Assembly (NCBI GenBank): GCA_036924285.1
Contig: JAYKYS010000018.1
Coordinates: 248,001-312,000, forward strand
DNA: 64,000 bases
Source: Asterella californica
Lineage: Eukaryota; Streptophyta; Marchantiopsida; Marchantiales; Aytoniaceae
Reading direction: 5' to 3'
The first letter of the stretch is position 1. Each line of letters begins with the position of its first letter. Below are positions 7,964 to 18,801 of this stretch, piece by piece. A model generated the notes under the pieces. It was given only the letters and a program-made list of their open reading frames with translations, was not told where the DNA came from and did not search any database. The position numbers were made by a program, and so were the translations under genes.

Positions 7964-9539
7964 GCTCCTCACCCCAAGTGAACCTTCTTCGCTTCCTCAA
8001 CAATTCATACAATGGTTCAGACATGTGACCAAAATGAGGAATCCACACTCGATAGAACAAACAAGCTCCCAAGAATCTCCTAACCTCTGTGGTGTTGGCA
8101 CAATCTTTCATCCTCCCAATAGCATCAACCTTTGATGGGTTCGGGCGTCGGCCAAAAGCTCCACAAAGATGACCAACCACAACAATCTCCGGAACTCCAA
8201 AGCTCGATTTCTCCGCTGAAAGAGTGAGATTTACCTCCTCAAGCCTTGTTAAGATCATCTCCACATCGTGAATATGATCAACCACAAATCTTCGACATCC
8301 ATCCTCAGTAAGCTTCTCATCCTTGTCTTCGACCGCACACCCTTTCATAGGAATATCATCTATGAAAGGTATGGTCTTCTCCGGAATGAATTCTCTCAAA
8401 ATCCTATTCATTGCGTTTTGCACATGAGCAACAGAGTTTGTCGCTCCTTGCGGTAATGTGCACATCCTTACAAGCCCAAGCGGAGTACGCATGGTGGTGA
8501 GATCTCTGCTCTCCATTGCCAACTGGAACTGATCATACCCAGAGTATAAATCTCCAATCGAGTAGATAGCACGACCAGCAAAAGCTTCTGCAATTTCATC
8601 TACTATGGGTCCTGATCCCATGTTCCGAATAGTCACCTTGTTAGCATGTTGCATGTCTTGGATGAACCTAAGAGCTCCTGACTTCTTAGGTACAGTAAAC
8701 CACCGACTCGAATAAGGTCCCATAGATGGCTCTAAAATACCCATGCGTATCTTCTCTTTCAACAATTCAACAAGCTTCGGCAACATAGCTCGTGGCACTG
8801 GTATAGGCTTCAAGTCCCAAGGCACGTGTGGTATTGTGAAGATCACCATGGGTGCTACGACACTCGTATCTACACATCCAATCTCTTCTGCACTGAAAGC
8901 AAAAGCCTTTCCATGTCTTCTCAGCATCTCATGAAAACGCTTTCTCTCTTCCTCAATGAGAAACTCACCCCCTCCAATCTGTAGTCGTTTGAGTGTCTCT
9001 TCTGTGAACCTGTGCCCTACTCTCTGTGAATCCCGCAGAACTGGTTCAGTCGATGCTCGTTCCACTTGCTTGTTAGAGTCTTCAGGTAGTTGAGTAGCCA
9101 CCGGCTTCACTTTACGCGCCACCGTCTTGTATTTTGTATGAACCTGCGCTTCTTGGTGTTTCATGGCTCTACTCTTCTCTAACTCCAACTCATGATCTCC
9201 TTTCATCTGAAGCTGAACCTTGTAGCCGTTCTCGACGAATCTCGTAATCTCCTCATGTAACTCACGTGAACGGATCGCGACTACTCCATTAACCAAAGAA
9301 TCGGTGCTTATAAACGACAAAACTTCCTCAAGAGAATCTTCAAAGCCCTCTTCTTCATACATCCCGTTAATGAACTCCTGATCTAACAAAACTCCTTGAG
9401 TTTTGAAGAGATCTTCCTGCTTCCTCACACATCGTCTTTGTGCACTATCCATCTCTTCTATCACTCGAAATCTATTTACACATGTTTCAGAAAACTGAGC
9501 AAACCCACATTTAAACATCTCTTCTTCCTCTTCTGGCAC
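7959..9539 (-). CDS. Pol (pre-RT region and reverse transcriptase) of element B, 3' truncated
   Basis: About 526 aa, read right to left. Residues 1-200 are a charged region with no known domain (for example MYEEEGFEDSLEEVLSFI). The RT follows: WFTVPKKSGALRFIQDMQHA, GDLYSGYDQFQLA, TLPQGATNSVAHVQNAM and the catalytic motif FIDDI. It then enters the RT-RNase H connection (RFLGACLFYRVWIPHFGHM) and ends at WGEEL, where the LTR of element A begins; the terminal stop belongs to the LTR. The frame is open upstream of the listed GTG codon, across the gag stop, so pol is probably made as a frameshifted Gag-Pol fusion. A related N-terminal fragment lies on the + strand at 60293-60667. Confidence 0.9.
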   Translation of the reverse strand: MPEEEEEMFKCGFAQFSETCVNRFRVIEEMDSAQRRCVRKQEDLFKTQGVLLDQEFINGMYEEEGFEDSLEEVLSFISTDSLVNGVVAIRSRELHEEITRFVENGYKVQLQMKGDHELELEKSRAMKHQEAQVHTKYKTVARKVKPVATQLPEDSNKQVERASTEPVLRDSQRVGHRFTEETLKRLQIGGGEFLIEEERKRFHEMLRRHGKAFAFSAEEIGCVDTSVVAPMVIFTIPHVPWDLKPIPVPRAMLPKLVELLKEKIRMGILEPSMGPYSSRWFTVPKKSGALRFIQDMQHANKVTIRNMGSGPIVDEIAEAFAGRAIYSIGDLYSGYDQFQLAMESRDLTTMRTPLGLVRMCTLPQGATNSVAHVQNAMNRILREFIPEKTIPFIDDIPMKGCAVEDKDEKLTEDGCRRFVVDHIHDVEMILTRLEEVNLTLSAEKSSFGVPEIVVVGHLCGAFGRRPNPSKVDAIGRMKDCANTTEVRRFLGACLFYRVWIPHFGHMSEPLYELLRKRRRFTWGEEL

Positions 9540-9598
9540 TAGCGGAAGGCTCTTTTTCCTATCAACACTCCCATACTCCCGCTCTACAGGAGTGCTAA

Positions 9599-9605
9599 CT
9601 AAAAA
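9599..9605 (-). promoter_or_regulatory. Possible -1 frameshift site between gag and pol of element B
   Basis: On the coding (minus) strand the gag frame ends GAT TTT TAG. The pol frame is -1 relative to gag and is open from a TGA eight codons upstream, so the overlap is only about 24 nt. The run T-TTT-TAG would let the P-site Phe codon re-pair after a one-base slip. This resembles, but is not identical to, the canonical U-UUU-UUA heptamer. Function is inferred from the frame layout. Confidence 0.45.
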
Positions 9606-11917
9606 TCCGAGAACTCTTTGTCAGTCCTTAAGGGACTGTCCCTCAGTTTCTCTCTGTTCCTTTCATGACCCGTACGTACAGTAAGAAACTGAACCGCCCT
9701 CGTACCATCTTGACTTCTAATACGAGCATAATGAGATCCATCGTCCATTACTTTCGTCTCCATCCTAGACGCAGTAATATATGGTTGACCTAGGATCACA
9801 GGATAAGCAGCTACACTCTGAACAAAAAAGTTTTGTTCTATCTCTACATCTCCTATACGAGTTTTGACAGCTGGACAAGCACCAAAAAGTTCACCTCTTT
9901 GGTTGTTAGCAGCACGAAGAACCCATCCATGTCCTGTGTCGATTGGCCACTTCCCCTTCTCGTAAACGTTTTTGGACATGATATTAATCTCCGAACCGTG
10001 ATCCACCAACGCCACTATAGCCTCTGACAAGTTACCCAGTCGGACTCTTGTCTCTGTGGTTGCACGAGCCCAATATGCTCGAGAATAGTGACTCTCATGC
10101 TGCTTCTCGTCGCCATATTCTGCAGCACAGTCTGAAACTCTTGCCTCTCTTTCTTTTGACGCCTGTAGTACATGCTTTTGGGCAAATACACGACCTAACT
10201 CTTCATCTTCTTCCCCAGTGATGTCAGTATCCAATGCTTTCACCATCACTGTATCTGCAGTCATCTGCCTCTTTCTCTTTATCACATCTATGATCAACTC
10301 ATGAAAGTCACGTTTGGCTATTCCTAAGGCTTCTCGCAAGGAAAATTCTATCTTTGCATCCAAAATTCTCTCTTCAAGAATCTCCTTCAAGTTGGTGGTG
10401 GTCTCGATATCTGACTGTAGTTTGTAGGTCGGTGCTCTACCTTTGCCCTTTGAAGACGCTCCTTTGCCTTTCTCTCTCATCTCCGTATCATGAATAGGAA
10501 CATCAACCATAGGTTCAGATGTAGATGCCCCTTGAGACGTCGAAGGGATATCAGACGGTGATGTCTCTTGTTGCCCTCTCCTCTTCGTGGTTCTGGCTCT
10601 CCTTGTAGCCTCCTCCGGATCAGCAACATCATCATCACGTCTCCTTTTCTCTTCCACAATCGCATCTTGCCAGCTTACATGTTTCTCTTGCACCAAGTAA
10701 GCCTTGACACACCCTGCCTCTACAGGATCATCCCATCCAGTAATGCGACGAATTGCCTCCGCACCTCGCAACATTACTTCTCGTGGAACTTCAACTACAT
10801 CGCTCTTAACAGCTGCTACAACTGGTACATCTACTTCAATCGCAAATGTTTCTGGCTCTATTGTGCGTATCGCCGTAGCTATACCAACCTGACCTCTCAC
10901 CAAACTCTTCATTCCTCCCTTACCAAAGTTGGTATTCAACGGCGCACCAGTTTGGGCGAGATGAATCTTTCCATCTCTAAAATTCACGACTCCGGTTCTG
11001 AGAGCTTCGGAAAACTCCTCACAATCTCGTCGTTGGTGTTCAGTACTGTCACACCAGATACATCTTCTAACAAAATTTCTGCTAGTTGAAGATGCATTGG
11101 TATCTCGAGGACTTCGACTATGCTTTAGCTCTGCCATCTCTATCCTTAACTCTCTCAGACCCTTGACCAACTCATCGATTGCAGAATCTTCAATCTTGCT
11201 ATTGGCAGGCTTGGGCAATGGAGCCAAAGAGACATCAGACCTCAAGGTTGCAGCTCTACCTCTTCCACGTTTCTGCTTCGTGAGAATAGTAACAGCTTCC
11301 TCTACCTTTCTCCAATCTGTGCTCACTCCTCCTTCTTCCCCCTTGTCTGCTAGCATCAAGAAAAGCTTATCCTCTAGATTTTCATCAGCAGCTTCTAGAA
11401 AAAGTTCTGTCTTCCTTAAGTCAAGCGTTGTCCTCTCGGATGGAGACAATTGACAGAACCGTTTCTCAAACTCACGCAGCAACTCATTTGGCGTCATCTC
11501 ATTCCCCGGACGCTGCTCTATCCACTCCAAGAACGTTCTCTTGGTTACTCTATCCGCATCATCATCAAAAAATTCACTCTTCAACCTCTGCTCATACTCC
11601 TCCCAAGAACTCGTACGTGCATCCTTCAGCTTTGTCACTTGACTACGGATCTCAGGTATCACAGCCAACTCGAAACTAGAAATCATCTCTGTCTCAGGCA
11701 CACGATTTACCTCCATCTCACAAATATACTCCCGAACATACTTCGTGATGTTCCTTCCATCGAACCTCCCCAACTTCTTCACCACCGCTTGAAGAGCTCT
11801 TGTAGACTTCTGCTCCCCAACATCGCCTCCTTGTTGTTGTCTCAACAACATCGTCAATGCTCGAAGCAGATCGTCCGCTCCTCCTCCACTCGTCCCCATT
11901 GCTTCGGGAAGATTCAT
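9599..11917 (-). CDS. Gag with C-terminal aspartic protease of element B
   Basis: Predicted ~772 aa from ATG at 11917 (MNLPEAMG); a GTG lies nine codons upstream at 11944. The N-terminal third is a gag/capsid-like helical region. A canonical zinc knuckle CIWCDSTEHQRRDC (CX2CX4HX4C) lies near residue 290. A long charged linker with Lys/Arg-rich patches (for example KGKGASSKGKG) follows. The C-terminal ~150 residues hold a retropepsin-like fold: VALVDHGSEINIMS, where DHGS replaces the usual DSG/DTG, and later VILGQPYI. It sits directly after the primer site and overlaps pol by ~24 nt. The ORF is intact, so this copy may have been functional until element A broke pol. Confidence 0.85.
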   Translation of the reverse strand: MNLPEAMGTSGGGADDLLRALTMLLRQQQGGDVGEQKSTRALQAVVKKLGRFDGRNITKYVREYICEMEVNRVPETEMISSFELAVIPEIRSQVTKLKDARTSSWEEYEQRLKSEFFDDDADRVTKRTFLEWIEQRPGNEMTPNELLREFEKRFCQLSPSERTTLDLRKTELFLEAADENLEDKLFLMLADKGEEGGVSTDWRKVEEAVTILTKQKRGRGRAATLRSDVSLAPLPKPANSKIEDSAIDELVKGLRELRIEMAELKHSRSPRDTNASSTSRNFVRRCIWCDSTEHQRRDCEEFSEALRTGVVNFRDGKIHLAQTGAPLNTNFGKGGMKSLVRGQVGIATAIRTIEPETFAIEVDVPVVAAVKSDVVEVPREVMLRGAEAIRRITGWDDPVEAGCVKAYLVQEKHVSWQDAIVEEKRRRDDDVADPEEATRRARTTKRRGQQETSPSDIPSTSQGASTSEPMVDVPIHDTEMREKGKGASSKGKGRAPTYKLQSDIETTTNLKEILEERILDAKIEFSLREALGIAKRDFHELIIDVIKRKRQMTADTVMVKALDTDITGEEDEELGRVFAQKHVLQASKEREARVSDCAAEYGDEKQHESHYSRAYWARATTETRVRLGNLSEAIVALVDHGSEINIMSKNVYEKGKWPIDTGHGWVLRAANNQRGELFGACPAVKTRIGDVEIEQNFFVQSVAAYPVILGQPYITASRMETKVMDDGSHYARIRSQDGTRAVQFLTVRTGHERNREKLRDSPLRTDKEFSDF

Positions 11918-11963
11918 ACTTGACGCTCCTCGGCAACAACTCACTCAACCACCTCAAAGCTAT

Positions 11964-11981
11964 CTCTCAGTGGAAGCACCA
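11964..11981 (-). other. Primer-binding site of element B
   Basis: On the minus strand TGGTGCTTCCACTGAGAG follows the LTR end (CTACGACA) after 4 nt. Its complement ends in CCA and would pair with a tRNA having acceptor strand GCTTCCA, possibly tRNA-Thr; the isoacceptor is uncertain. Confidence 0.6.
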
Positions 11982-11985
11982 AATA

Positions 11986-14900
11986 TGTCGTAGCGAGAGC
12001 CTTTCCTTTGAGCAAGGGCGTACCTTCTGGCTGTGGTTAGCGATCGATGCACAGCAGAGCGACTAGTATCTCGTAGATTTCTTCCTAATTTCCTCGATAA
12101 CTAAGCACTTTCTTTCTCTCAGTAAAGGGTCAAGATAACTACACGAAAACGTTGGATGATCATGGGCACGACAAACGGGATATGTGATGACATGATCTCT
12201 CGGTAGTATTCCTCTCCAAAGTTTCTCACTACTAGGGCTTCGTACATGGCTTTGGGTCGACAGATGTGTCTTATCTCGCACTGGGTGTTAAAGTTTACAG
12301 GAGGGAGCTGATTTAGATCCATCTTTCGTTAGATGAGGATAAAGACGGTGAGATCCCATTCTTGGCCGTAAGTGACAACAGGTAAGATCACAGGGACAGG
12401 CGAGAGCATGACTTGCGCGGTAAAGTTATGCCCGAAGGATCCTATCAGAAACTGTTGGAAATGAACGCGTTCCATGTACATCAGTTTGATCTGGAAAGGG
12501 TTTCGGAAAGGGAATCTAGGCGGTAAGTAGAGTCCTTCGTCCATCTCTCACAACAGTTGCACTCCAACTACAAGGGTATCTCGATTCATAGAACACCGAT
12601 ACAATCTCATAGGATCACCACGACATCTCCACGAACAATCTCTGAATTTTCCCCAAGTCCAATGCCCCCACACAGGTCACTCCCCTTTTCTTAAAAGTTT
12701 CGAACACAAAACAAGGATAGGTGCAAGCTCCCTAACCAAGCAACCCAAGCCTCACGGACCGATGAGGTGGCACACATGCACATCGCATGTTTGGTGCCGT
12801 CATACTCATCCACGTGTGGGTCTTCTGGGTGAAAGGTTCAAATGCATGCACCGTAACGTGTCCCAAAAAGTCGACTAGGCTAGACAGGTAGTCGACTCTA
12901 CAGGCCAAGGATCGCACTTTGTCACGTTGAGTGCGAACCTAACAACCACATGACGTGGATACAACGTAGGTCGCTAAAGTCATATCTACGCCTAGAATAC
13001 TCCCCAAAGCAATACAAATGTCGCACTGGATACTTTTCAGCCAGCTGCCGCTAACAACTCGAGACCTAGAGTAGATATCGTTGCCGATACAACTCGGCAG
13101 ACAAACCAGCGAACTTTCACACATGATAGTTACATATCTACAGCTTAGTCTCCTCTCAAACTTGCCACGTAGGTAGGATACTAGAATCCTTACTTACAGG
13201 TCAAATTTCAGGAAGATCTGACGGCTAGATCTTCTCCCACAATTAACACAAATCCACAGAAACTAACACGCACTTCCAATCTCAGATTCAGGACAGAAGC
13301 TTCTTCGATTAAATGAACCGTCCACTTCCACTCCAACTTCCTGTGCTAACAATTCAGAAGGTAAACTCACTACACAGGAAATTTGAGCCGATTTGACCGT
13401 TCGGGTCGTCCTCCATAAATCTGCAAAGTTGCTGCTCCAGATTGAGAGCTTTCTGCACCCCGTCGTCTTCAAATCGCCATTGCGCTCAATCCGCAGAACA
13501 TCCGGTGGTGAAATTTGTGGTCAGAGCTTCAGCAACTGGCAGACTACAAGCTCATGAAATCTGGTCTCAATCTGACGGCTCAATCACTCAAACTCCTTAA
13601 TCTTGCAATCGGAAGAGAAAGCTATGTACTCTCATCACTCTATGAACTTCAAATCGCCATAACGTATGCCCTGGACCTCCAAATCGAGTGAAATTTGTGG
13701 TCAGATTGCTCCTCCCGTCAAGAGCTCTCCGCCCATGCCCTCTGATCTCCAAAATCCCTCGTCAAAGTGCCCCGATCCTTCCAGAGCGCACACTTAGGTA
13801 GAGGACAAGTTACCTTCACTTTTGGGTGGACCAATGGGAAGTTAAAGGACTCAACCTTGTCCTTTTCTGCCCCATGGAGACCCCCAGCAGATAATAGAGC
13901 ATTCTAAGCTCATAAGAGCAATGTTTTAGATCCCATTACACCACAACTTCTACAATTGTGTGCAAAACGCACTTATACGGGGAATTTACATACTAACTGG
14001 TCCCACAACAGGACACCGTCTTAACCTGTGCGTAGCCTGCACAGATCTGAACCCGATGACACCTTGCGTGCGTGTATTGGACTTCCCAATTCTCCAAAAC
14101 ATCCACCGACAGATCGCAGGAACAAGCAAGTCCCTTAAGCAGACCCCTTGCAACAGTCTATGCGTACGAAGTTCAACCCTCAATAATAAGAAGCAGGCCC
14201 CTTGCGTCTTTGATATAACGCCTGAAGCCTTAAATACCCAATCAGCAAGTAACTAGGGGCCTAGCTTGATTTTGTCTTTTTTCGAATCGCATAACTTCTT
14301 CTCTGGATGTCCAAACGAAATAAACAAGATGCCCATGGAAAGCTGACAACGAGCTCTATCCATCTATGCGATAAAAATAAAGATCCGAAGTTGCGCCAAA
14401 AGCTCGTAAGCTGGGGCTTAGCTTGTTTTCTCCATCTTTTGAGTCCTGTAACTTCTTCACTATGCGTCCAAACGAAGTAGACAAAGTGCCTATGGAATGC
14501 TGACAAGGAGCTCTATCCACTGGTGCGATAAAAACGAAGATCCGAAGTGGTGCCAAAAACCCGTAAGCTGGGGCCTAGCTTATCATTTTTTTCAAAATGA
14601 TTTTGAAGATGGTACACTCGAATTGTATTATTTAAGCGCTTATTGTTTGCAAAAAATCCTACTTTCTAAATTGTATGGTCACTGGGTTCTTCAAATAAGT
14701 GGTGTTTTTTGTAGTTTTCCTGTGTTACAACTTCTGTACCAATTTGATCAATCCAAAATGAATTCTCCATCTTTCGAGTCTTGTAACTTCTCCACTAGGC
14801 GCCCAAACGAAGTAGACAAGATGCCTATGAAAAGCTGACAAGGAGCTCTACCCATCTATGCGATGAAAATGGAGATCTGAGATTGTGCCAAAATCCGTAA

Positions 14901-16049
14901 GCTGGGGCCTAGCTTGTCTTCTCACGAGTGTCTTTGGAGCGACAAGCATCGAAGTCTGAATTTCAGGTAGGAGCCGGTCCACGACACGACACCGGTCGAG
15001 AACTCTCCAACCATATCCTTCATTTCGCGAATGGACCTCCGAAGCCTCCAGAAACCACAGAAACGTCGTGAGGATCAGCTAGAACACCATTGGTCCAAAA
15101 GTGGACCAATAAGAACAAAAAGAGCTTTACTTTTGTCTTTTCTCCACTCAATTTTTTCTCCTAGAACGAATTTTTACTCTCCAAGGAGATACAAGACATC
15201 AACAAGACTCTAAGACCTCAGAAAATCTGTCAGATATGTCGATGAATTCTTCGCGGTCCGTAACTACATAGAAGCGCTCAACCAGAATGGAAACGATTGA
15301 GTCGCAGACTAATACAACGTCAATATTACAACCTGGAAACGTTCTATAATAAAAGATACGACAAAAAGAAACGATGAAGCTATCACTTGATTGTAATATT
15401 CTTACCCGAAATTTCTCACAATCCAAGCCCCATGATTGATCTTCGGTCTGCAATGACATCGGACATCGACCCAAAGGTTGAAAGGAACGTTCGATGGATA
15501 GTTGAGATCCATTGTATCTCACAACAAAACCTCATATCCCAAGTCTCTCCGTATGTTACGATCGGAAGGATCATTAGAAGCTGTAACTCCATCACTCTCC
15601 TCATGAATTCATCGTCAAAGTATGCAACTAATCACTGTCGAAAGTGATCGCGCTGGATGCAATGAAGCTTGATGTGAAACGGATTCAAGAAAGGAAGATC
15701 CGGAGCCGGTAACAAACCTCCGTCCATAATCACCACTCCAGTAGTTCTTCACTCTTCCATGCAGACCACCGAGAACCCTCACGAATCACCCGCTGAGAGA
15801 GAATACCGTATGAACCTTCGACCCACCAGTTTATACACAAATGTGGCGACAAGGACCACTGAAATGAACGCGCACAGATCGATGACTTGACACGTTCCTC
15901 TACCGTGCGATCACTTAAACAAATAATCACAAACGTGACACTCATCACACCGTTCGACGAGTTACGCGATACGGTTCACGAAACACAAAAAAGAAATACA
16001 ACTTACGTTCCACGAGAATTTCACACAGGAGTCGAACCACAACACGACA
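11986..16049 (-). repeat. Giant LTR (4,064 bp) shared by element B and a second B-type copy
   Basis: The left end TGTCGTAGC abuts the primer site and gag of B. The right end ACACGACA abuts a purine tract and the integrase end of another B-type element at 16113-18045. Termini form the inverted repeat TGTCGT/ACGACA. Its first ~1,708 bp recur, diverged by a few percent, at 62293-64000. No long ORF is convincing inside. It carries an internal 157-bp repeat cluster (14255-14915). Right of the LTR the order is INT, purine tract, LTR; left of it LTR, primer site, gag. It therefore acts as a 3' LTR for one element and a 5' LTR for the next. Confidence 0.75.
14255..14915. repeat. Internal ~157-bp direct repeats within the giant LTR
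   Basis: Three copies start at GGGGCCTAGCTT-like runs: 14256, 14413 and 14570. The first two steps are exactly 157 bp, and the next GGGGCCTAGCTTG is at 14904. The third unit carries ~177 bp of extra sequence at about 14585-14760. Shared core words are GTCCAAACGAA, GCTGACAA.GAGCTCTA and CGTAAGCTGGGG. Enhancer-like subrepeats are common in LTRs; function is unknown. Confidence 0.75.
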
Positions 16050-16066
16050 TCCACCCCTTCTAAACC
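16050..16066 (-). other. Polypurine tract beside the giant LTR
   Basis: On the minus strand GGTTTAGAAGGGGTGGA directly precedes TGTCGTGTTG, the start of the LTR in element orientation. It lies 47 bp after the integrase stop of the B-type copy on the right. Confidence 0.6.
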
Positions 16067-16112
16067 TGCGCATCCTCTGGTATGCATCAACACTCACAAG
16101 TTGTGGTCAGCA

Positions 16113-18045
16113 TCACACTAAATCTTCATCATCTTGACTGATGTTACCGTTAGCAATATCTTCGTCATCCAAATCTTCTCTGTCATCATCCAAGAGATCA
16201 AACTCTGCTCCGACTTCCTCCATGCTTATCTCTTCTTCTCGCTTCTTGAAGAGTTTCACACGCTTGCCTGCAATGGGAATCTTGAGCTCTACCTCATCAA
16301 GCTCTCTTAGTGAATATGTGGCATTGTCAAGCACGACAAGAACCACATACGGGCCAAACCATCGCTTAGAGAATTTTTTATCGCACTATGTTGGTTGTCC
16401 AAGCTACTATCGTAGACCAACACCCAATCTCTTTCTTTAATCTCCTTTGACCTTAATCGATGACGCTTATCGAATCTGTCCTTGTTTCTCAAGCGCGCCT
16501 CTTTCAGCTTCTCCAATGCAATCTCTACATCTTCAGGTCTTCTCTCTAGTTGACGGATTCGGATAGCAAGAAGATCTTCTGTAGACATACCATCCTCCCA
16601 AGGTAGAACACTCCAAGTGGGTATGTGCTCATCATTAGGCATGATAGGTTTCTGTCCCTGCAGCAACTCCGCCGGCATATATCTCGTAATTGAACTATGA
16701 GTCGAACGATCAGCCCCTAATGCAAACGGAAGAAATCTTGGTCATTCTTTTGCCCTCCCCTTGCAAGCTTTTACAATAGCTTTCACAATAGAAGGATGAC
16801 CACGTTCACTCTTCGCATTCTCCTCCGGATTGTAGGCTGTGGTGAGAGCTAACTTCACACCACACCTCTTGAAGAACGTTTTAGCCTCATCATTGTTCAA
16901 CTCCCCTCGGTCAGCCGTGATCTTCCCATCACAACCATATCTACAAATCACATCTTCCAACAAGAATTTGCAGACTCCCTCTTTGGATTTTGTTCGTAAG
17001 GCTCGTCCTTCCACTTGGTTGGACAAATCCTCACGTGGCAAAACTAAGTATCGCATCTGTCATATACCAACTGGCATAATAACAAGATCTACTACCTATT
17101 TATAATGCATTGCAAGTGGATAAGTAGGATGTCTCCACAAATAACCACCTTGTAGCAAGTAGTTATAAGCCTTCCTCCTGATTTGTTTAAAGTGGGCATC
17201 ACTCCATCCTGGTTGTCTAGTCAACAGGCTTAGATAGCGTCCTATGTCTATCCATTCTCCTTCATATAGCTCCTCCATGAACGGGTTTGAATGCTCACTC
17301 TCACCTCCTTGAGCTCTACAGAAAATAATAGTACCAACGTCTTCTGTATCTTCTATCATCTCCTCCTCATCCTCATACCTCGCAAGAGATAACATATCAG
17401 CTACTGGATTGTTCTTCCCCGCTATGTATCGGAACTCAGGATTTAAGGACTTGATGTAAGTAATCCAGCGTAGCATAGCAATATCAGGGGTGTTACAATT
17501 TGTAATCATCACTAATAGTGATAAACAATTTGTTTCTACTATTACTGGCGCTCTAATCAAATAGTCATTTTCAACTTTCATAGCTGTAACTACACTCTCT
17601 CTTCACTTGAGGATAGTTTCTATGTCGCTCACTCAACACCTTTGCTCCAAATCTGACTGCAAACCGATTCTCTTCTTCATCATCCTGTCCTACTGCCCAT
17701 CCAATGGCTATCGGACTAGTATCAACAGTAAGTATCACTGGTTTGCTATCCTCATAGCTCACAAGACGAAGTACAAGTGGAAAAGATAACAACTGCTTCA
17801 ATCTCTGAATCGTCTCAGTATGCCTCTCCTCCCATGCAAACCTCTTGTGCTTTCTCAACAGATCATAAAGAGTATCAGCCACATGTGCAAAATGTGGAAT
17901 CCACACATGATAGAATACACAAGCTCCAAGAAACCTTCTCACTTCTGTTGTTGAACCACAAGTATTCTTCATCCGTCGTATAGCATCCACTTTACCAGGA
18001 TCAGGCTTGCGTCCAAACCATCCACATAGGTGCCTCGCTGAAAAA
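16113..18045 (-). pseudogene. RT-RNase H-integrase end of a second B-type element (B')
   Basis: Read right to left. From ~18045: HLCGWFGRKPDPGKVDAI and RFLGACVFYHVWIPHF, aligning with the end of element B's RT at roughly 70% identity by eye. RNase H follows (VILTVDTSPIAIGWAVGQ; 17571-17990), then KNNPVADMLSLARY (17096-17581). The integrase core (16742-17056) has ITADRGELNNDEA and NAKSERGH, but the H2C2 finger and first Asp region are lost around 17056-17096. The integrase C-terminus lies at 16113-16678. At least four frames are needed, so it is broken. It ends at the purine tract of the giant LTR. It supplies the domains that element B lacks in this window, but is a different, diverged copy. 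Confidence 0.85.
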
Positions 18046-18801
18046 TCTGTCGATTTGATGGAAGGATGAGAGCGTTATGATCGATTGAGTGGAGGGGGGT
18101 GCAATTCGTACATACCGCTACGTTTCTGGTTCTTCCGAGAGACTCGTGAGGAGTTTTGAGGAGCTGTCTGTCGGGTTGGAGAGCTGACGACGTGCTGGTC
18201 GTTTTGATATCAATTTCATCAGGTTCTTGATCGATTTGGATTCTGAACCGACCGATTGAAGTTGAGAAGTGCAGATGTGATAAGACGAGAACAACGAACT
18301 GTGATAGTCATGGATAATTTGCTATTGTTTAAGTTCTGAGTCGAATTTCTGAGTGAAATTTTCCAGGATTGAAGCATGTCTTATCAGTAAGATACTTGGG
18401 AAGTTTCATCTCAAATGGTCGAGTAGTTTTTCAGAATCTTAGATCAAATGTACCTGGGTCTGTAAAGCTCTTAAGGTAGCACAGATTACGGTTTGATCCA
18501 TATCTGAGAATTGGTTTAAGATTTCGACCTGAAAATTGTTCAGGGTAGGAGTGAAGGGTCCAATCAAGCTTCTTGTGAAGTTTGATCATCATTGGTCGAC
18601 TGGTTTGGGAGGACTGAGGTCTCAAAGTTCTAAGATACTTTTGTTATTAGCAGTTTCGGATTTTTCGATTTCATCTATTATCATTTTGGTAATTTTTGAG
18701 CAATTTGGAGAGGAGTTTGTTGCTGAAACTGCCATGCCTGCATACAACTCGACATTGGAGGGTGTGGGGGCTGATTTCAGCTCTTGGTGATGAAGGAGAA
18801 C
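18046..18801. other. Leader-like repetitive non-coding sequence, left flank of element C
   Basis: No gene seen. Two imperfect copies of a motif recur: AAGTTTCATCTCAAATGGTC near 18400 and AAGTTTGATCATCATTGGTC near 18575. The style resembles the repetitive leaders of elements A and C, so it may be the leader of another relative, broken by C. The left edge is an abrupt break in B' RT. Before C inserted, 18801 adjoined 26433. Confidence 0.4.

Larger units (their letters stand above)
7964..16049 (-). mobile_element. Gypsy LTR retrotransposon B, truncated by element A
   Basis: On the minus strand the order is 5' LTR (16049-11986), primer site, gag (ends 9599) and pol (from ~9620), broken at 7964 by insertion of element A. 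The rest of pol and the 3' LTR should lie to the left of the window. The RT contains TLPQGATNSVAHVQNAM and FIDDIPMKG. These signatures differ strongly from elements A, C and D and resemble a Gypsy lineage that I know mainly from fungal genomes. The LTR is exceptionally long (4,064 bp) and is bounded by the inverted termini TGTCGT...ACGACA. Confidence 0.85.

Noticed and set aside
10568..11923. Several + strand ORFs up to 173 aa
   Set aside because: They lie antisense to the gag/protease ORF of element B and share no known motif.
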